Assembly: GCF_019711635.1 (NCBI RefSeq) | Contig: NZ_JAIGNT010000012.1 | Location: forward strand, 21,448 to 85,447 | DNA length: 64,000 nt | From: Qipengyuania huizhouensis | Lineage (GTDB): Bacteria; Pseudomonadota; Alphaproteobacteria; Sphingomonadales; Sphingomonadaceae | Direction: 5' to 3' | In this document: positions 51,607 to 60,877 of the stretch, in pieces | Layout: each line of letters begins with the position of its first letter | Position numbering within the stretch: position 1 is the stretch's first letter | Notes under the pieces: model-generated | What the model was told of the DNA's origin: nothing | Seen by the model: only the letters and a program-made list of their open reading frames with translations | Database searches by the model: none | Program-made: the position numbers and the translations under genes

Positions 51607-51861
51607 TCAGGGCAAGACCCTTTGACGCACGAAATTGTATAGACCGATCAGCACGATAGCCCCGATGATCGCATACAGGAGAGTGCTTGCCTGGATGGTG
51701 CCCAGAAACACTCCACCCGAAGTGGCGAGTCCCAGCCCCAAGGATCCGATGACGCCGGCGACGATATTCCGGAGAATGCTTCGCCCGTCCTCGATCTGCA
51801 GGGCGATCGTCCCCATCCAGCCCAGAAGAGCGCCGGTAAGAACGAGGATAATCAAACCCAT
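51607..51861 (-). CDS. GlsB/YeaQ/YmgE family stress-response membrane protein
   Basis: 84 residues with three membrane segments: GLIILVLTGALLGWMG, then SILRNIVAGVIGSLGLGLA and ASTLLYAIIGAIVLIGLYNFV. Glycine-rich turns are typical of this transglycosylase-associated family. ATG 51861 follows AAGGAAG; a TTG codon directly before is not needed. Function unknown, often induced under stress. Confidence 0.85.
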   Translation of the reverse strand: MGLIILVLTGALLGWMGTIALQIEDGRSILRNIVAGVIGSLGLGLATSGGVFLGTIQASTLLYAIIGAIVLIGLYNFVRQRVLP

Positions 51862-51954
51862 CAATGCTTCCTTGCGGTTTATACTTGAGGGTTCAAACCA
51901 CAGAGAGACGGATGGTTCCGGGAATATGACGAAAAAATGGCAGGTTGCCTCTTG

Positions 51955-52764
51955 TCAGGCGAGCCAGAGCCAGGCGATTGCACCCGTTCCAAGAACGATG
52001 CGGTACCAGGCGAAAGGCGAGAAGCCGTGCTTGCTGACATAGGCAACGAAAAGGCGGATCACCAGTAGCGCGGTGAGGAAGGCCGCCAAGAAGCCGAGCC
52101 CGATCTCGGTCCAGCTTATGAGCGCCTCTCCGCGGAGCAGGGCCGGTTCGTCGAATATCTTGACCGTGGCAGCCCCGAGCATGGTGGGCACTGCGAGAAA
52201 AAAGGAGAATTCCGCCGCGGTCTTCCGCCCGACGCCCATGGCCAGCGCGCCGAGGATGCTGGAGGCCGAACGACTCGTCCCCGGAATCATCGCCAGACAT
52301 TGCGCCAAACCGATTGCCATGCAGACTTTCCACGAAAGCGCCGCCACCCCGGTATCTTCGCGCGCGGGGATGGTCTTTTCCAGAACGAGTATGGCGATGC
52401 CGCCGAGGACCAGCGCAATCGCAACCACCATGGGGCTGCCGAGCATGACATCGATGGCGTCCTTGGCCAGCAATCCGATGATCGCCGCCGGTACGAACCC
52501 CAGGAATATATTGCGAACGAAGCGCAGGGCTTCCGGTTGGCCGGTCAGAAAGCCGGTGCCCATGCGCCAGAACAGTGACCAGTACGACACCACCACTGCC
52601 AGGATGGCACCCAGTTGGATGACGATATTGAACTGGCGCCACTGCTCGGGATCGTAGCCGAAGAATGCCTGCGCCAGGATGAGGTGACCCGTGGAGGAAA
52701 CCGGCAGAAACTCGGTCAGGCCTTCAAGTATGCCCAGCAGGATTGCGGTGATCGTATTGTCCAT
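51955..52764 (-). CDS. uppP: Undecaprenyl-diphosphatase UppP/BacA
   Basis: 269 residues, about eight membrane segments. Motif 1 GILEGLTEFLPVSSTGHLILA and motif 2 MIPGTSRSASSILGALAMG are the catalytic signatures. It recycles undecaprenyl pyrophosphate for cell-wall synthesis and can confer bacitracin tolerance. The ATG is at 52764. Monocistronic by position: the M13 peptidase terminator lies just upstream. Confidence 0.95.
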   Translation of the reverse strand: MDNTITAILLGILEGLTEFLPVSSTGHLILAQAFFGYDPEQWRQFNIVIQLGAILAVVVSYWSLFWRMGTGFLTGQPEALRFVRNIFLGFVPAAIIGLLAKDAIDVMLGSPMVVAIALVLGGIAILVLEKTIPAREDTGVAALSWKVCMAIGLAQCLAMIPGTSRSASSILGALAMGVGRKTAAEFSFFLAVPTMLGAATVKIFDEPALLRGEALISWTEIGLGFLAAFLTALLVIRLFVAYVSKHGFSPFAWYRIVLGTGAIAWLWLA

Positions 52765-52783
52765 AGGGGCGCTCTCATGAAGA

Positions 52784-52819
52784 AAGGGCGGAGCAAGTCA
52801 ACCGGCCTGCTCCGCCCTT
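52784..52819 (-). terminator. Rho-independent terminator of the M13 peptidase gene
   Basis: AAGGGCGGAGCA (52784-52795) pairs with TGCTCCGCCCTT (52808-52819), a 12-bp stem with a 12-base loop. Read on the minus strand the hairpin is followed by TTTCTTC. It isolates uppP from the peptidase gene. Confidence 0.75.
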
Positions 52820-52843
52820 CGCAATTTCCGAGCCTGAATGCTC

Positions 52844-54985
52844 TTACCAGATGCTGATCCGTTCCTCGGGCGGCAGGTAGAGATCGTCTTCCGGGGTCAC
52901 GCCGAATGCTTCGTACCAGGCGTCCATGTTGCGCACGACGCCATTGGTGCGGAACTCTTCGGGGCTGTGGCTGTCGGTCCGCAGACGATTGCGATAGTTC
53001 TCTTCACGCTGCTGCGAACGCCAGACCTGCGCCCAGGCGAGGAAGAAACGCTGATCGCCGGTCAGACCGTCGATCACGGGCACATCCTGTCCTTCGGTGG
53101 CGATCTTGTAGGCCCGATAAGCAAGGCTGAGCCCACCCAGATCGCCGATATTCTCGCCCAGGGTGAGACGTCCGTTCACACAGGTTTCGCCATCGTCGAG
53201 CGGGCAGAACGCATTGTACTGTTCCACCAGCGCATCGCCGCGCTCGTCGAAAGCCTGCCTGTCGGCATCGGTCCACCAGTTGCGCAGTGCACCGGCAGCA
53301 TCCGATTTCGAGCCCTGGTCATCGAAGCCGTGGCCGATTTCATGTCCGATCACGCCGCCGATCGCGCCATAGTTCACGGCAGGATCGGCACTGAGGCCGA
53401 AGAACGGCTGTTGCAGGATGGCTGCCGGGAAGACGATCTCGTTGAGCGTGGAGTAGTAATAGGCATTGACCGTCTGCGGCAGCATGAACCACTCGGTCCG
53501 GTCGATCGGCCCGCCAAGCTTCTCCAGATTGTCCTGCCAGTTCCATTCGGCAACCGCCATGCGATTGGCCAATGGGTTGGTGGTTATTTCAAGCCCCTCG
53601 TAAGTGTCGAGGTTGTCGCGATACCCGATCTTCGGCGTGAAGCTGTCGAGCTTGGCCCGCGCTTCTTCCTTGGTCGCTTCGCTCATCCAGGCGATTTCAT
53701 CGATGCTCTGGCCCATGGCGATGCGCAGGTTTGCGACCAGTTCGTCCATCGCGGCCTTGTTTTCGGGCGGGAAATAACGCTCGACATAAGAGGCGCCGAC
53801 AAGTTCGCCCAACTGGCCTTCGGTGGCGGCGATCGCCCGCTTCCAGCGGGGGCGCTGTTCGGGCGTGCCGCTGAGGGTGGTGCCGTAGAAGGCGAAGTTC
53901 GCATCATCGAAACGGGTCGGCAGGATCGAAGCGTTGTCGGTCAGGAATTCCTTGAGCGTCCACGCCTGCAGCACTTCGATCGGCGTATCCTGAAGCAGTT
54001 CGAACATTGCCGGGGTGCCGCCGCCGATCTTGGCCAGTGTTGCCTCGTCGAGACCAAGCTCTGCCGCACGTTCGGCGCTCGGCGGAATATCGCCGACAAT
54101 GAAACGGTCGGTCGCATCGAAGCCCGAAGCGGCCAGCACCGGCGCAAGCGGGAATCCGTCGGCCAGTTCGGTCAGTTCGTCAGGCGAAAGGGCCGTATAG
54201 GTGAGGTCGCGATTGCGGCGCGTGGCGCGATCCCAGCTCACCTTGCGGGCGATGCTGTCTTCGAAATCATAGACCGCCTGCGCCATCGCGGCCGGATCGC
54301 CGAAACCCGCCTCGGTCATCAGGAAGGTCAGGTAATCGCGATACTTGGCCTGGATATCCCGGCCCTTCTCGGTTTCGTCGAGATAGTAGTCACGGTCGGG
54401 AAGGCCGAGACCGCCCGAGCCGAAATAGACCGAATAGCGCGTCGGCTCCTTGGCATCGACACTGACGCCGCCGCCGATGGGCGAAGCATAACCCGGCGTG
54501 CCCCACAATACGGCGAGGCTGGCAAGAGTATCCGCACCCTTGATTTCGTCGAGATAAGGCTGTGCCGGGGCGAGGCCCGCCGCATTGATCGCGTCCGTAT
54601 CGAGATAGGCATTATAGGCATCGACGATGCGCTTCTCGTTCGCCGTCAGCGCAGCAGGGTCTTTCGAGGTGAGCTCGTTGATCAGGGCCTGGACGTCGGC
54701 AGTCGACTTCTCGCGCAGCAGGTTGAACGCGCCGAAGCGGCTGAATTCGGGAGGCAGCGGGTTTGCATCGAGCCACTTCTGGTTGGCATAGGCGAAAAAG
54801 TCGTCGCCCGGATCGATATCCTGCGACAGCGAAGCCGGATCGAAGCCCCAGTCGCCGAATTCCATCGTCGGCAGCGGGGTTTCTTCGGCGGCAGGCGCCG
54901 CGCTGGCCGTGTCCTGTGCGATGGCAGGTGCGGCAAAAGCCAGCACGATAGCCGACACGCCGGCGGTGAAAAAAGTCTTGCTCAT
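52844..54985 (-). CDS. M13 family zinc metallopeptidase (neprilysin/PepO-like)
   Basis: 713 residues. Signal peptide MSKTFFTAGVSAIVLAFAAPAIAQ directs export. The M13 N-terminal domain begins GDDFFAYANQKWL; the zinc site is VIGHEIGHGFDDQGSKSD, the third ligand Glu lies in LTLGENIGDLGGL, and NAYYYSTLNEIVFPAAILQQPFF precedes. RIRTDSHS-like RTDSHSPEEFRTNGVVRN and a terminal Trp (ERISIW) are family features. It degrades peptides in the periplasm or on the outer surface. Followed by its own terminator. Confidence 0.95.
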   Translation of the reverse strand: MSKTFFTAGVSAIVLAFAAPAIAQDTASAAPAAEETPLPTMEFGDWGFDPASLSQDIDPGDDFFAYANQKWLDANPLPPEFSRFGAFNLLREKSTADVQALINELTSKDPAALTANEKRIVDAYNAYLDTDAINAAGLAPAQPYLDEIKGADTLASLAVLWGTPGYASPIGGGVSVDAKEPTRYSVYFGSGGLGLPDRDYYLDETEKGRDIQAKYRDYLTFLMTEAGFGDPAAMAQAVYDFEDSIARKVSWDRATRRNRDLTYTALSPDELTELADGFPLAPVLAASGFDATDRFIVGDIPPSAERAAELGLDEATLAKIGGGTPAMFELLQDTPIEVLQAWTLKEFLTDNASILPTRFDDANFAFYGTTLSGTPEQRPRWKRAIAATEGQLGELVGASYVERYFPPENKAAMDELVANLRIAMGQSIDEIAWMSEATKEEARAKLDSFTPKIGYRDNLDTYEGLEITTNPLANRMAVAEWNWQDNLEKLGGPIDRTEWFMLPQTVNAYYYSTLNEIVFPAAILQQPFFGLSADPAVNYGAIGGVIGHEIGHGFDDQGSKSDAAGALRNWWTDADRQAFDERGDALVEQYNAFCPLDDGETCVNGRLTLGENIGDLGGLSLAYRAYKIATEGQDVPVIDGLTGDQRFFLAWAQVWRSQQREENYRNRLRTDSHSPEEFRTNGVVRNMDAWYEAFGVTPEDDLYLPPEERISIW

Positions 54986-55116
54986 GAATGCAGCCTCCGG
55001 AATTCGAACCGATCGGGCGCGCCCCTCGCGCGCATGCGACCTCGTGCAGGCTGGCTAGCAGATTTCAGGGAGGGGAGTCGCCGTTCGTCGGACGGCGCAC
55101 GGACTTGGTCGAAGGT

Positions 55117-56931
55117 TCAGGCGGCCTCGTTGCCGAACTGGAGGCTCGCCAACCGCGAATAGAGCCCGCCATTGGCCGCCAACTGGTCGTGCGCTCCCTG
55201 TTCGACGAGCCGCCCGTCTTCCATCACCACGATCCGGTCGGCCGCACGCACGGTGGCGAGGCGGTGGGCGATTACCAGCGTAGTGCGGTCCTGCATCAAA
55301 TGCTCGAGCGCGTCCTGCACCAGCCGTTCGCTTTCTGCATCGAGCGCACTGGTCGCTTCGTCGAGCAAGAGGATCGGCGCATTGCGCAACAGCGCCCGGG
55401 CAATGGCGATACGCTGCCGCTGGCCGCCCGACAATTGCGTGCCGTTCTCGCCAAGATAAGTATCGAGTCCATCGGGCAGGTTCTCGAGGAATTCGGTTGC
55501 ATTGGCGGCCCGTGCGGCGGCCCAGATCTCGTCCTCGCGGGCGTCCCAGTTGCCATAGCGCAGATTGTCGCGCGCGCTGGCCGAGAACAACACGCCTTCC
55601 TGCGGGACGAAAGCGATCCGCTTGCGTATCTCGGCGGGATCGGCCTTGGTCAGCGGAATGCCGTCGAGACGGATCGTGCCCGCCTGCGGATCATAGAAAC
55701 GCTCGGCCAGCTGGAAAATGGTCGATTTACCTGCGCCCGAGGGGCCGACGATCGCTACCGTCTCACCCGGCTCGACTTCCAACGTGAAATCGGTGAGGGC
55801 CGGACTTTCAAGCCGTGTCGGATAACGAAAGGTGACATTGCGAAACGACAGGCTGCCGCGTGGCGGACTGGGTAGTTCCTGAGGCTTTTCGGGCGCGCTT
55901 ATGCCCGGCTCTTCGACAAGCAGTTCGGACAGCCTGCTCGCGGCCCCCGAGGCACGTAACAAGTCGCCATAAACCTCGGTCAGGGCGCCGAATGCGCCTG
56001 CGACTAGCCCGGCGGTAAGCACGAAGGCTGCAATGGTCCCACCCGAGATCGTTCCTTCATTGACGGCTTCCGCCCCGCGCCAGATCAGCATAGTGATGCC
56101 GCCGAAAACGAACAGGATGACACTTGCGGTGAGTGCCGCCCTGATGAGGATGCGGCGCTTGGCAACGGTAAAGGTGCGCTCCACCGCTTCGGAGAAGCGC
56201 GCATGCTCGCGTTTCTCCTGGTTGAAACCCTGGACGATCTTCATCGCCGACAGCACTTCGGTCACCATCGCGCCGATATCCGCCACGCGGTCCTGGCTCG
56301 TCCGGCTGACCTTTCGCAGCCTTCGTCCGAACAGGGTTATCGGCATTACGACTGCCGGGATGATCAGCAGCATGCCCATGGTCAGGCTGGGTACGAGATA
56401 GAACAGATAGATCGTTCCGCCGATCGCCACGAGCGTGTTCCGCAAGGCAACCGAGACGGTGGTGCCGACCGTGGTTTCGATCAGCGCCGTATCGCTGGTC
56501 ATTCTGCTGGAAATTTCCTTGGGACTGTTTTCTTCGTAAAAGCCCGGAGCAAGCCGGAGGAGGTTTTCCTGAACCCGCATGCGCACATCGGCGATCACGC
56601 GTTCGCCTAGCCAGCTCACGAAATAGAACCTTAGCGCCGTCCCCAACGCCAGGACGCAGACGATCATCAGCAGATAGCGGAACCAGCGCCCCATCTGTTC
56701 GGGATCCCCGCTTGAACCGAAGCCGCTGTCGATCACCATCTTGAAACCGGCCGGTATCGCCAGGGTAGCAGCCGCCGTAATCACCAGCGCAACCAGCGCC
56801 ATGCCAACATGGCCGGGATATTGCAGCATTGCGGCAAAAACCATGCGCAGCGGTTTAAGCGACCGTTTCTCGCCCCGCCGGCGCCGGAAGATCCTGCGCT
56901 GCGGCCTTGTCTCGGTTGAGGTCTCGTCCAT
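55117..56931 (-). CDS. ABC transporter, fused permease and ATPase (MsbA/exporter type)
   Basis: 604 residues. An N-terminal basic tail precedes six membrane segments (~50-330), with EENSPKEISSRMTSDTALIE as a typical coupling region. The nucleotide-binding domain has Walker A AIVGPSGAGKSTIFQLAERFYDP, signature LSGGQRQRIAIARALLRNA, Walker B ILLLDEATSALD and the switch His in VIAHRLATV. Such half-transporters dimerise and export lipids or drugs; no neighbour identifies the substrate. ATG at 56931; a longer in-frame extension lacks support. Confidence 0.9.
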   Translation of the reverse strand: MDETSTETRPQRRIFRRRRGEKRSLKPLRMVFAAMLQYPGHVGMALVALVITAAATLAIPAGFKMVIDSGFGSSGDPEQMGRWFRYLLMIVCVLALGTALRFYFVSWLGERVIADVRMRVQENLLRLAPGFYEENSPKEISSRMTSDTALIETTVGTTVSVALRNTLVAIGGTIYLFYLVPSLTMGMLLIIPAVVMPITLFGRRLRKVSRTSQDRVADIGAMVTEVLSAMKIVQGFNQEKREHARFSEAVERTFTVAKRRILIRAALTASVILFVFGGITMLIWRGAEAVNEGTISGGTIAAFVLTAGLVAGAFGALTEVYGDLLRASGAASRLSELLVEEPGISAPEKPQELPSPPRGSLSFRNVTFRYPTRLESPALTDFTLEVEPGETVAIVGPSGAGKSTIFQLAERFYDPQAGTIRLDGIPLTKADPAEIRKRIAFVPQEGVLFSASARDNLRYGNWDAREDEIWAAARAANATEFLENLPDGLDTYLGENGTQLSGGQRQRIAIARALLRNAPILLLDEATSALDAESERLVQDALEHLMQDRTTLVIAHRLATVRAADRIVVMEDGRLVEQGAHDQLAANGGLYSRLASLQFGNEAA

Positions 56932-57001
56932 CACCGCCCACCTAGTGCGCGCCTCGGGCAAAATCCACAGTGCAGGAGGCCCGTCGGCACTTTTACCCTA
57001 T

Positions 57002-57016
57002 TTGTGCATTGCACAA
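57002..57016 (+). promoter_or_regulatory. Palindromic operator upstream of PHA depolymerase, possible PhaR site
   Basis: TTGTGCA-T-TGCACAA is a perfect inverted repeat ~80 bases before the phaZ start. It contains TGC-N3-GCA, the core I recall for PhaR regulators of polyhydroxyalkanoate genes. The rest of the 165-base gap shows nothing else. Confidence 0.5.
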
Positions 57017-57096
57017 TCACGAACGCCGCGGCACACTCCGCCTCTTTGGACGATCCCGCACGCGACAACACAATTGGCGGGCCGCAGGGGAATACG

Positions 57097-58332
57097 ATGC
57101 TCTATCACGCCTACGAACTACAACGCAGCTGGCTGTCGAGCGCCAGTACCTGGGCCTCGATCGGGTCCGAGATGCTTTCCAATCCGGCCCTGCCCTTCGG
57201 CTATATGGGCATGGGCCCGATGGCGGCGAGCGCGCTCGAGGTCTTTGCGCATGCGACCGCCACCTACGGCAAGCCTGCCTGGGGTATCGAAAGCGTGACC
57301 GTCGGACGCAAGGCGTTTCCCGTGGTCGAAGCAACGGTGCTCAACAAGCCATTCGGCGATCTCAAGCGCTTTCACCGCGAAGGCCTGCCCAAGGATGCAC
57401 CGCGCCTCCTGGTCGTCGCGCCGATGAGCGGGCACTATGCCACGCTACTGCGCGGTACGGTCGAGCGGATGCTGGAAAACTACGTCGTCTATGTCACCGA
57501 CTGGGCCGATGCGCGCAGCGTACCCTTGCATGAAGGGCATTTCGACCTCGACGACTACATGGACTATGTGATCGAGTTTCTCGAGCATATCGGGCCCAAT
57601 AAGAACGGGGGGGGCGCACATGCGATGGCGGTGTGCCAGCCTTCGGTCCCGGTCTTCGCCGCGACCGCGATCATGAACCGCGACAAGCACCCCTGCGCGC
57701 CAAGGACGCTCACCATGATGGGCGGACCGATCGACACCCGCTGTTCGCCCACCAGCGTCAACGACATGGCAATGGACCGCCCGATCGAGTGGTTCCGCCA
57801 GAACGTGATCGCCACGGTGCCGATGCAATACCGCGGGCATGGCCGACGGGTCTATCCCGGCTTCATGCAGCTGGCCGGTTTCATGAGCATGAATCTCGGC
57901 AATCACATGATGAGCCATTACGAGATGTTCAAACACCTCACCGAAGGCGACGAGGCGAGCGCGCAGGCGACCAAGGATTTCTACGACGAATATCGCAGCG
58001 TGTGCGACATGACGGCGGAATTCTACCTGCAGACGGTGCAGGAAGTGTTCCAGGACCATTCGATCCCCAATGGCACCTTCATGCACCGCGGCAAGCGCAT
58101 CGACCTCGGCGACATCACCGAGACCGCCCTGCTCGCCATCGAAGGCGAGCGTGACGATATTTCAGGCCTGGGCCAGACCCGCGCCGCGCTGGAACTGACG
58201 CCCAATCTCAATGCCGGAAAAAAGCGCTACTACATGGCCGAGGGCGCCGGACATTACGGCATCTTCAACGGCAGCAAATGGCGCGGCAAGATCGCTCCGG
58301 TGGTGGAGGAATTCATCGCTGCGCATGGGTGA
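57097..58332 (+). CDS. phaZ: Intracellular polyhydroxyalkanoate depolymerase
   Basis: 411 residues. The lipase-box equivalent with Cys nucleophile is AVCQPSVPVFAATAIMN, as in the Ralstonia PhaZa1 group that degrades native granules. LLVVAPMSGHYATLLRGTVERML, VYVTDWADARSVP and the late GHYGIFNGSKWR (catalytic His) also fit. AGGGGA precedes the ATG. No phaC or phasin gene is adjacent, so the polymer pathway must lie elsewhere. Divergent from the ABC exporter; a palindrome sits in between. Confidence 0.92.
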   Translation: MLYHAYELQRSWLSSASTWASIGSEMLSNPALPFGYMGMGPMAASALEVFAHATATYGKPAWGIESVTVGRKAFPVVEATVLNKPFGDLKRFHREGLPKDAPRLLVVAPMSGHYATLLRGTVERMLENYVVYVTDWADARSVPLHEGHFDLDDYMDYVIEFLEHIGPNKNGGGAHAMAVCQPSVPVFAATAIMNRDKHPCAPRTLTMMGGPIDTRCSPTSVNDMAMDRPIEWFRQNVIATVPMQYRGHGRRVYPGFMQLAGFMSMNLGNHMMSHYEMFKHLTEGDEASAQATKDFYDEYRSVCDMTAEFYLQTVQEVFQDHSIPNGTFMHRGKRIDLGDITETALLAIEGERDDISGLGQTRAALELTPNLNAGKKRYYMAEGAGHYGIFNGSKWRGKIAPVVEEFIAAHG

Positions 58333-58490
58333 GGTTCGCTCCGTCAGTCCGTGAACCACTGCATCGTCGCATGAGGCGATGTCGCTTCCGGAAAGCCTAG
58401 CAAGGTAAACGGCCTGTAGCCGATTTGCGATAGTCGACGCGAAGGCGTATGTTTCCCTCCTTCGAAAGGGTCGTTCGATGGGAGGAAGCC

Positions 58491-59081
58491 ATGAGAAAAT
58501 TCGACGCTTTCGCGGCAATTGCGATACTGAGTCTGACCGGGGCGTGCGACAGTGCAAACCGCGTGGAACCCGACGCGGAGAATGGCACCGAAGGCCAAGC
58601 CACCGTTGAGGCTGAAGACCAGACACCTCTTCAAAGCGCCATTTCCGCCGGTCCTGCCGACGTGACCGACAATGCGACGGTGATCGATGCGGATGGAAAT
58701 GTCGTCCGTGAGGGGACAAACGGTTGGACCTGTATAGCGGAAACGCCCGGCATGGGGCCAATGTGTAACGACGAAACCTGGATGGCGGCGCTCGGTGCCC
58801 TACAGACTGGAAAGCCTTTCCCGACTGGCAATTTCGGGGTTTCCTATATGCTCGCCGGAGAGGGCGATGCGCCCGGAGTAAGTAATCTCGACCCTGCGGC
58901 GACCGAACCCACAGCCGACAATATGTGGATCAAAGACGGCCCCCACATGATGCTGATCCTCCCTGATCCGAGCGTATATGAGGGCATGTCGAACGACGTC
59001 TCGCAGCCGGTATATGTGATGTGGAAAGGGACGCCTTACGCGCATCTCATGGTCCGTATCGCATCACCGGAAGAGGAGTAA
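58491..59081 (+). CDS. Putative lipoprotein, unknown function
   Basis: 196 residues. Lipobox SLTGAC at residue ~19. A linker leads to a domain with ATVIDADGNVVREGTNGWTC and a second Cys in GPMCNDETWMAALGAL, then GVSYMLAGEGDAPGVSN and GPHMMLILPDPSVYEGM. The opening recalls bacterial proteins annotated only as hypothetical and found beside oxidative-stress genes, but I cannot name a family. GGAGGAAGCC precedes the ATG. The 158 bases between phaZ and this gene show only a weak hairpin. Confidence 0.75.
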   Translation: MRKFDAFAAIAILSLTGACDSANRVEPDAENGTEGQATVEAEDQTPLQSAISAGPADVTDNATVIDADGNVVREGTNGWTCIAETPGMGPMCNDETWMAALGALQTGKPFPTGNFGVSYMLAGEGDAPGVSNLDPAATEPTADNMWIKDGPHMMLILPDPSVYEGMSNDVSQPVYVMWKGTPYAHLMVRIASPEEE

Positions 59082-59128
59082 CACTCACAGAGCTGAAAGA
59101 CCTGCCAGTCTGCCGGGTGCTTGCCCGT

Positions 59129-59971
59129 CTATGCACACAATCGCTCCGCATGCCACGCCACATGCTCGCCCATGAAGGTCGATATAAAGTAATAGGAGTG
59201 GTCATACCCCTCCCACATGCGGATGTCGGCGCTTATGCCCGCCTTGGCGCAAGCCATCGATAGCAGGCCGGTTTTGAGCTGTTCCTCGAGGAAATTGTCT
59301 GCCGTGCCCTGGTCGACCAGCAGGTTGTCCAGCCGCGCACCATCCTCGATCAGCGCAACAGCATCATATGCGCGCCACGCATCGCGGTCGTCCCCGAGAT
59401 AGCGCGACAAGGCCTTTTCGCCCCATGGCACTTTCGCGGGGGCGACGATCGGCGCGAAGGCACTAACTGAGCGGAAGCGGTCCGGATTGCGCAGGGCGGT
59501 GGTCAGCGCGCCGTGGCCGCCCATCGAATGGCCGGTGATGCCCTGGCGCCCCATGTCGGCGGGGAAGTTCGCGGCCACCAACGCAGGCAGTTCCTCCTCG
59601 ATGTAGCTGCGCATCCGGTAGTGCTTCGACCACGGCTGCCGTGTCGCATCGACATAGAAACCCGCGCCCTTGCCGAAATCGTATTCGTCCTTGGCATCGG
59701 GCACATCGTCACCGCGCGGGCTGGTGTCGGGCGCGACGAAGATCACGCCGTGTTCGGCGCAGGCCGCTCGGTATTCGCCCTTTTCGGTGACGTTGGCATG
59801 CGTGCAGGTGAGGCCCGAAAGGTACCACAGCACCGGCAGCTTCGTTCCCTCGGCATGGGGCGGAACATAGACGGAGAAGGTCATTTCCGTCCCCGTCGCT
59901 TCCGACTGGTGCGACAGGACGAACTGGTCGCCGCCATAGGCCTTGTTCTGGGAAAGGTATTCGAGGTTCAT
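59129..59971 (-). CDS. fghA: S-formylglutathione hydrolase
   Basis: 280 residues, esterase D family. Nucleophile in GITGHSMGGHGALT, Asp in DNLLVDQGTADNFL and His in WEGYDHSYYFISTFM make the catalytic triad; VLWYLSGLTCTHANV is characteristic. It completes glutathione-dependent formaldehyde oxidation, releasing formate. Its ATG overlaps the YbaK-type gene stop by one base (TGATG), and frmA lies upstream on the same strand, so the four genes read as one operon. Confidence 0.95.
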   Translation of the reverse strand: MNLEYLSQNKAYGGDQFVLSHQSEATGTEMTFSVYVPPHAEGTKLPVLWYLSGLTCTHANVTEKGEYRAACAEHGVIFVAPDTSPRGDDVPDAKDEYDFGKGAGFYVDATRQPWSKHYRMRSYIEEELPALVAANFPADMGRQGITGHSMGGHGALTTALRNPDRFRSVSAFAPIVAPAKVPWGEKALSRYLGDDRDAWRAYDAVALIEDGARLDNLLVDQGTADNFLEEQLKTGLLSMACAKAGISADIRMWEGYDHSYYFISTFMGEHVAWHAERLCA

Positions 59972-60477
59972 CAACTGTCCTGTGAGGGAATGTCTGCAAT
60001 GCGCGGCGCATGGCCCCAATGTTCGATCAGCCGCAAGCAATCCGCGCCGGACAGGCCGATGGTCGCGGTATTGCGAAGCGGGTGGACGTTGATCCGGCCC
60101 GCCTCGGCCAGTGTTCGGTCGAGAACCACGGCGATGCTGCCCGGCTCGGCGTTGATCGCACCCAGCGGAGTGACCGATCCGGGTTTAAGGCCCAGCAACC
60201 GCTCCATGTCGTCAGGCTTGCCGAAGCTCACCCGCTTGCAGCCGATGGCGGCAGGCAGCGCCTTGAGATCGACCCGCATTTCCGCCGGAACGGTGACCAG
60301 CCAGAAGGCGCCGCCCGCATCCTTCAGGAACAGGTTCTTGGTATGCTCGCCCGGGATGGCTTCCTTCACCCCGCGGCTTTCCTCGACCGTGAAGACGGCC
60401 TCGTGCTCGTGATGCTCGAAGGGGATCGCGAGCGCCCGAAGGTCCTCCCGCAATCCCGCTTCTCCGCGATGTCCCAA
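59971..60477 (-). CDS. YbaK/EbsC-type aminoacyl-tRNA deacylase (PrdX/ProX-like)
   Basis: 168 residues. Family pattern: FEHHEHEAVFTVEESRG, IPGEHTKNLFLKDAGGAFWLVTVPA with the catalytic Lys, RVSFGKPDDMERLLGLKPGSVTPLGA and GRINVHPLRNTATIGLS. These proteins remove mischarged Ala or Cys from tRNA-Pro in trans. The start is TTG 60477, five bases before the VOC stop; no ATG fits the conserved start. Its place within a formaldehyde operon is unexpected. Confidence 0.88.
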   Translation of the reverse strand: MGHRGEAGLREDLRALAIPFEHHEHEAVFTVEESRGVKEAIPGEHTKNLFLKDAGGAFWLVTVPAEMRVDLKALPAAIGCKRVSFGKPDDMERLLGLKPGSVTPLGAINAEPGSIAVVLDRTLAEAGRINVHPLRNTATIGLSGADCLRLIEHWGHAPRIADIPSQDS

Positions 60478-60481
60478 GCCG

Positions 60482-60862
60482 TCAGCCCGGACGGTGCATC
60501 GCGCAGACCTTGTTGCCTGCAGGATCGCGCAGATAGGCGAGGTAGAGCTTCATGCCGGCACCTTCGCGAATGCCCGGCGGATCTTCGATCTCGGTGCCGC
60601 CATTCTCGCTGCCGGCCTTGTGCCAGGCATCGGCCATTTCCGGGCTGTCGGCGGCAAAACCGATGGTCGATCCGTTGCCGCAGCTCGCCGGCTGGCCGTC
60701 GATCGGCTTGGTCAGCAGGAAAATCCCGCCATTATGCATGTAGATCACGCGGCCCTTGGGATCGATCTGGCCTTCGCGGCCGCCCAGCGCCTTGAAGCAG
60801 GCATCGTAGAACTTCTTCGAGGCCTCGATATCGTCGGCCCCCAGCATAACATGGCTGAACAT
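60482..60862 (-). CDS. VOC family protein in the formaldehyde-detoxification operon
   Basis: 126 residues of the vicinal oxygen chelate fold: MFSHVMLGADDIEASKKFYDACF, GFAADSPEMADAWHKAGSENGG and the closing YLAYLRDPAGNKVCAM. AGGAGAG precedes the ATG. It lies between frmA and the YbaK gene. A role in glutathione-adduct chemistry would fit, but no specific reaction can be inferred. Confidence 0.87.
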   Translation of the reverse strand: MFSHVMLGADDIEASKKFYDACFKALGGREGQIDPKGRVIYMHNGGIFLLTKPIDGQPASCGNGSTIGFAADSPEMADAWHKAGSENGGTEIEDPPGIREGAGMKLYLAYLRDPAGNKVCAMHRPG

Positions 60863-60877
60863 AACTTCTCTCCTCAT

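Noticed and set aside
52838..55162. A 774-codon open frame on the plus strand opposite the M13 peptidase.
   Set aside because: The minus strand encodes a complete M13 peptidase with all motifs and a terminator. Long antisense frames are expected in GC-rich coding DNA, and this one has no recognisable domain.
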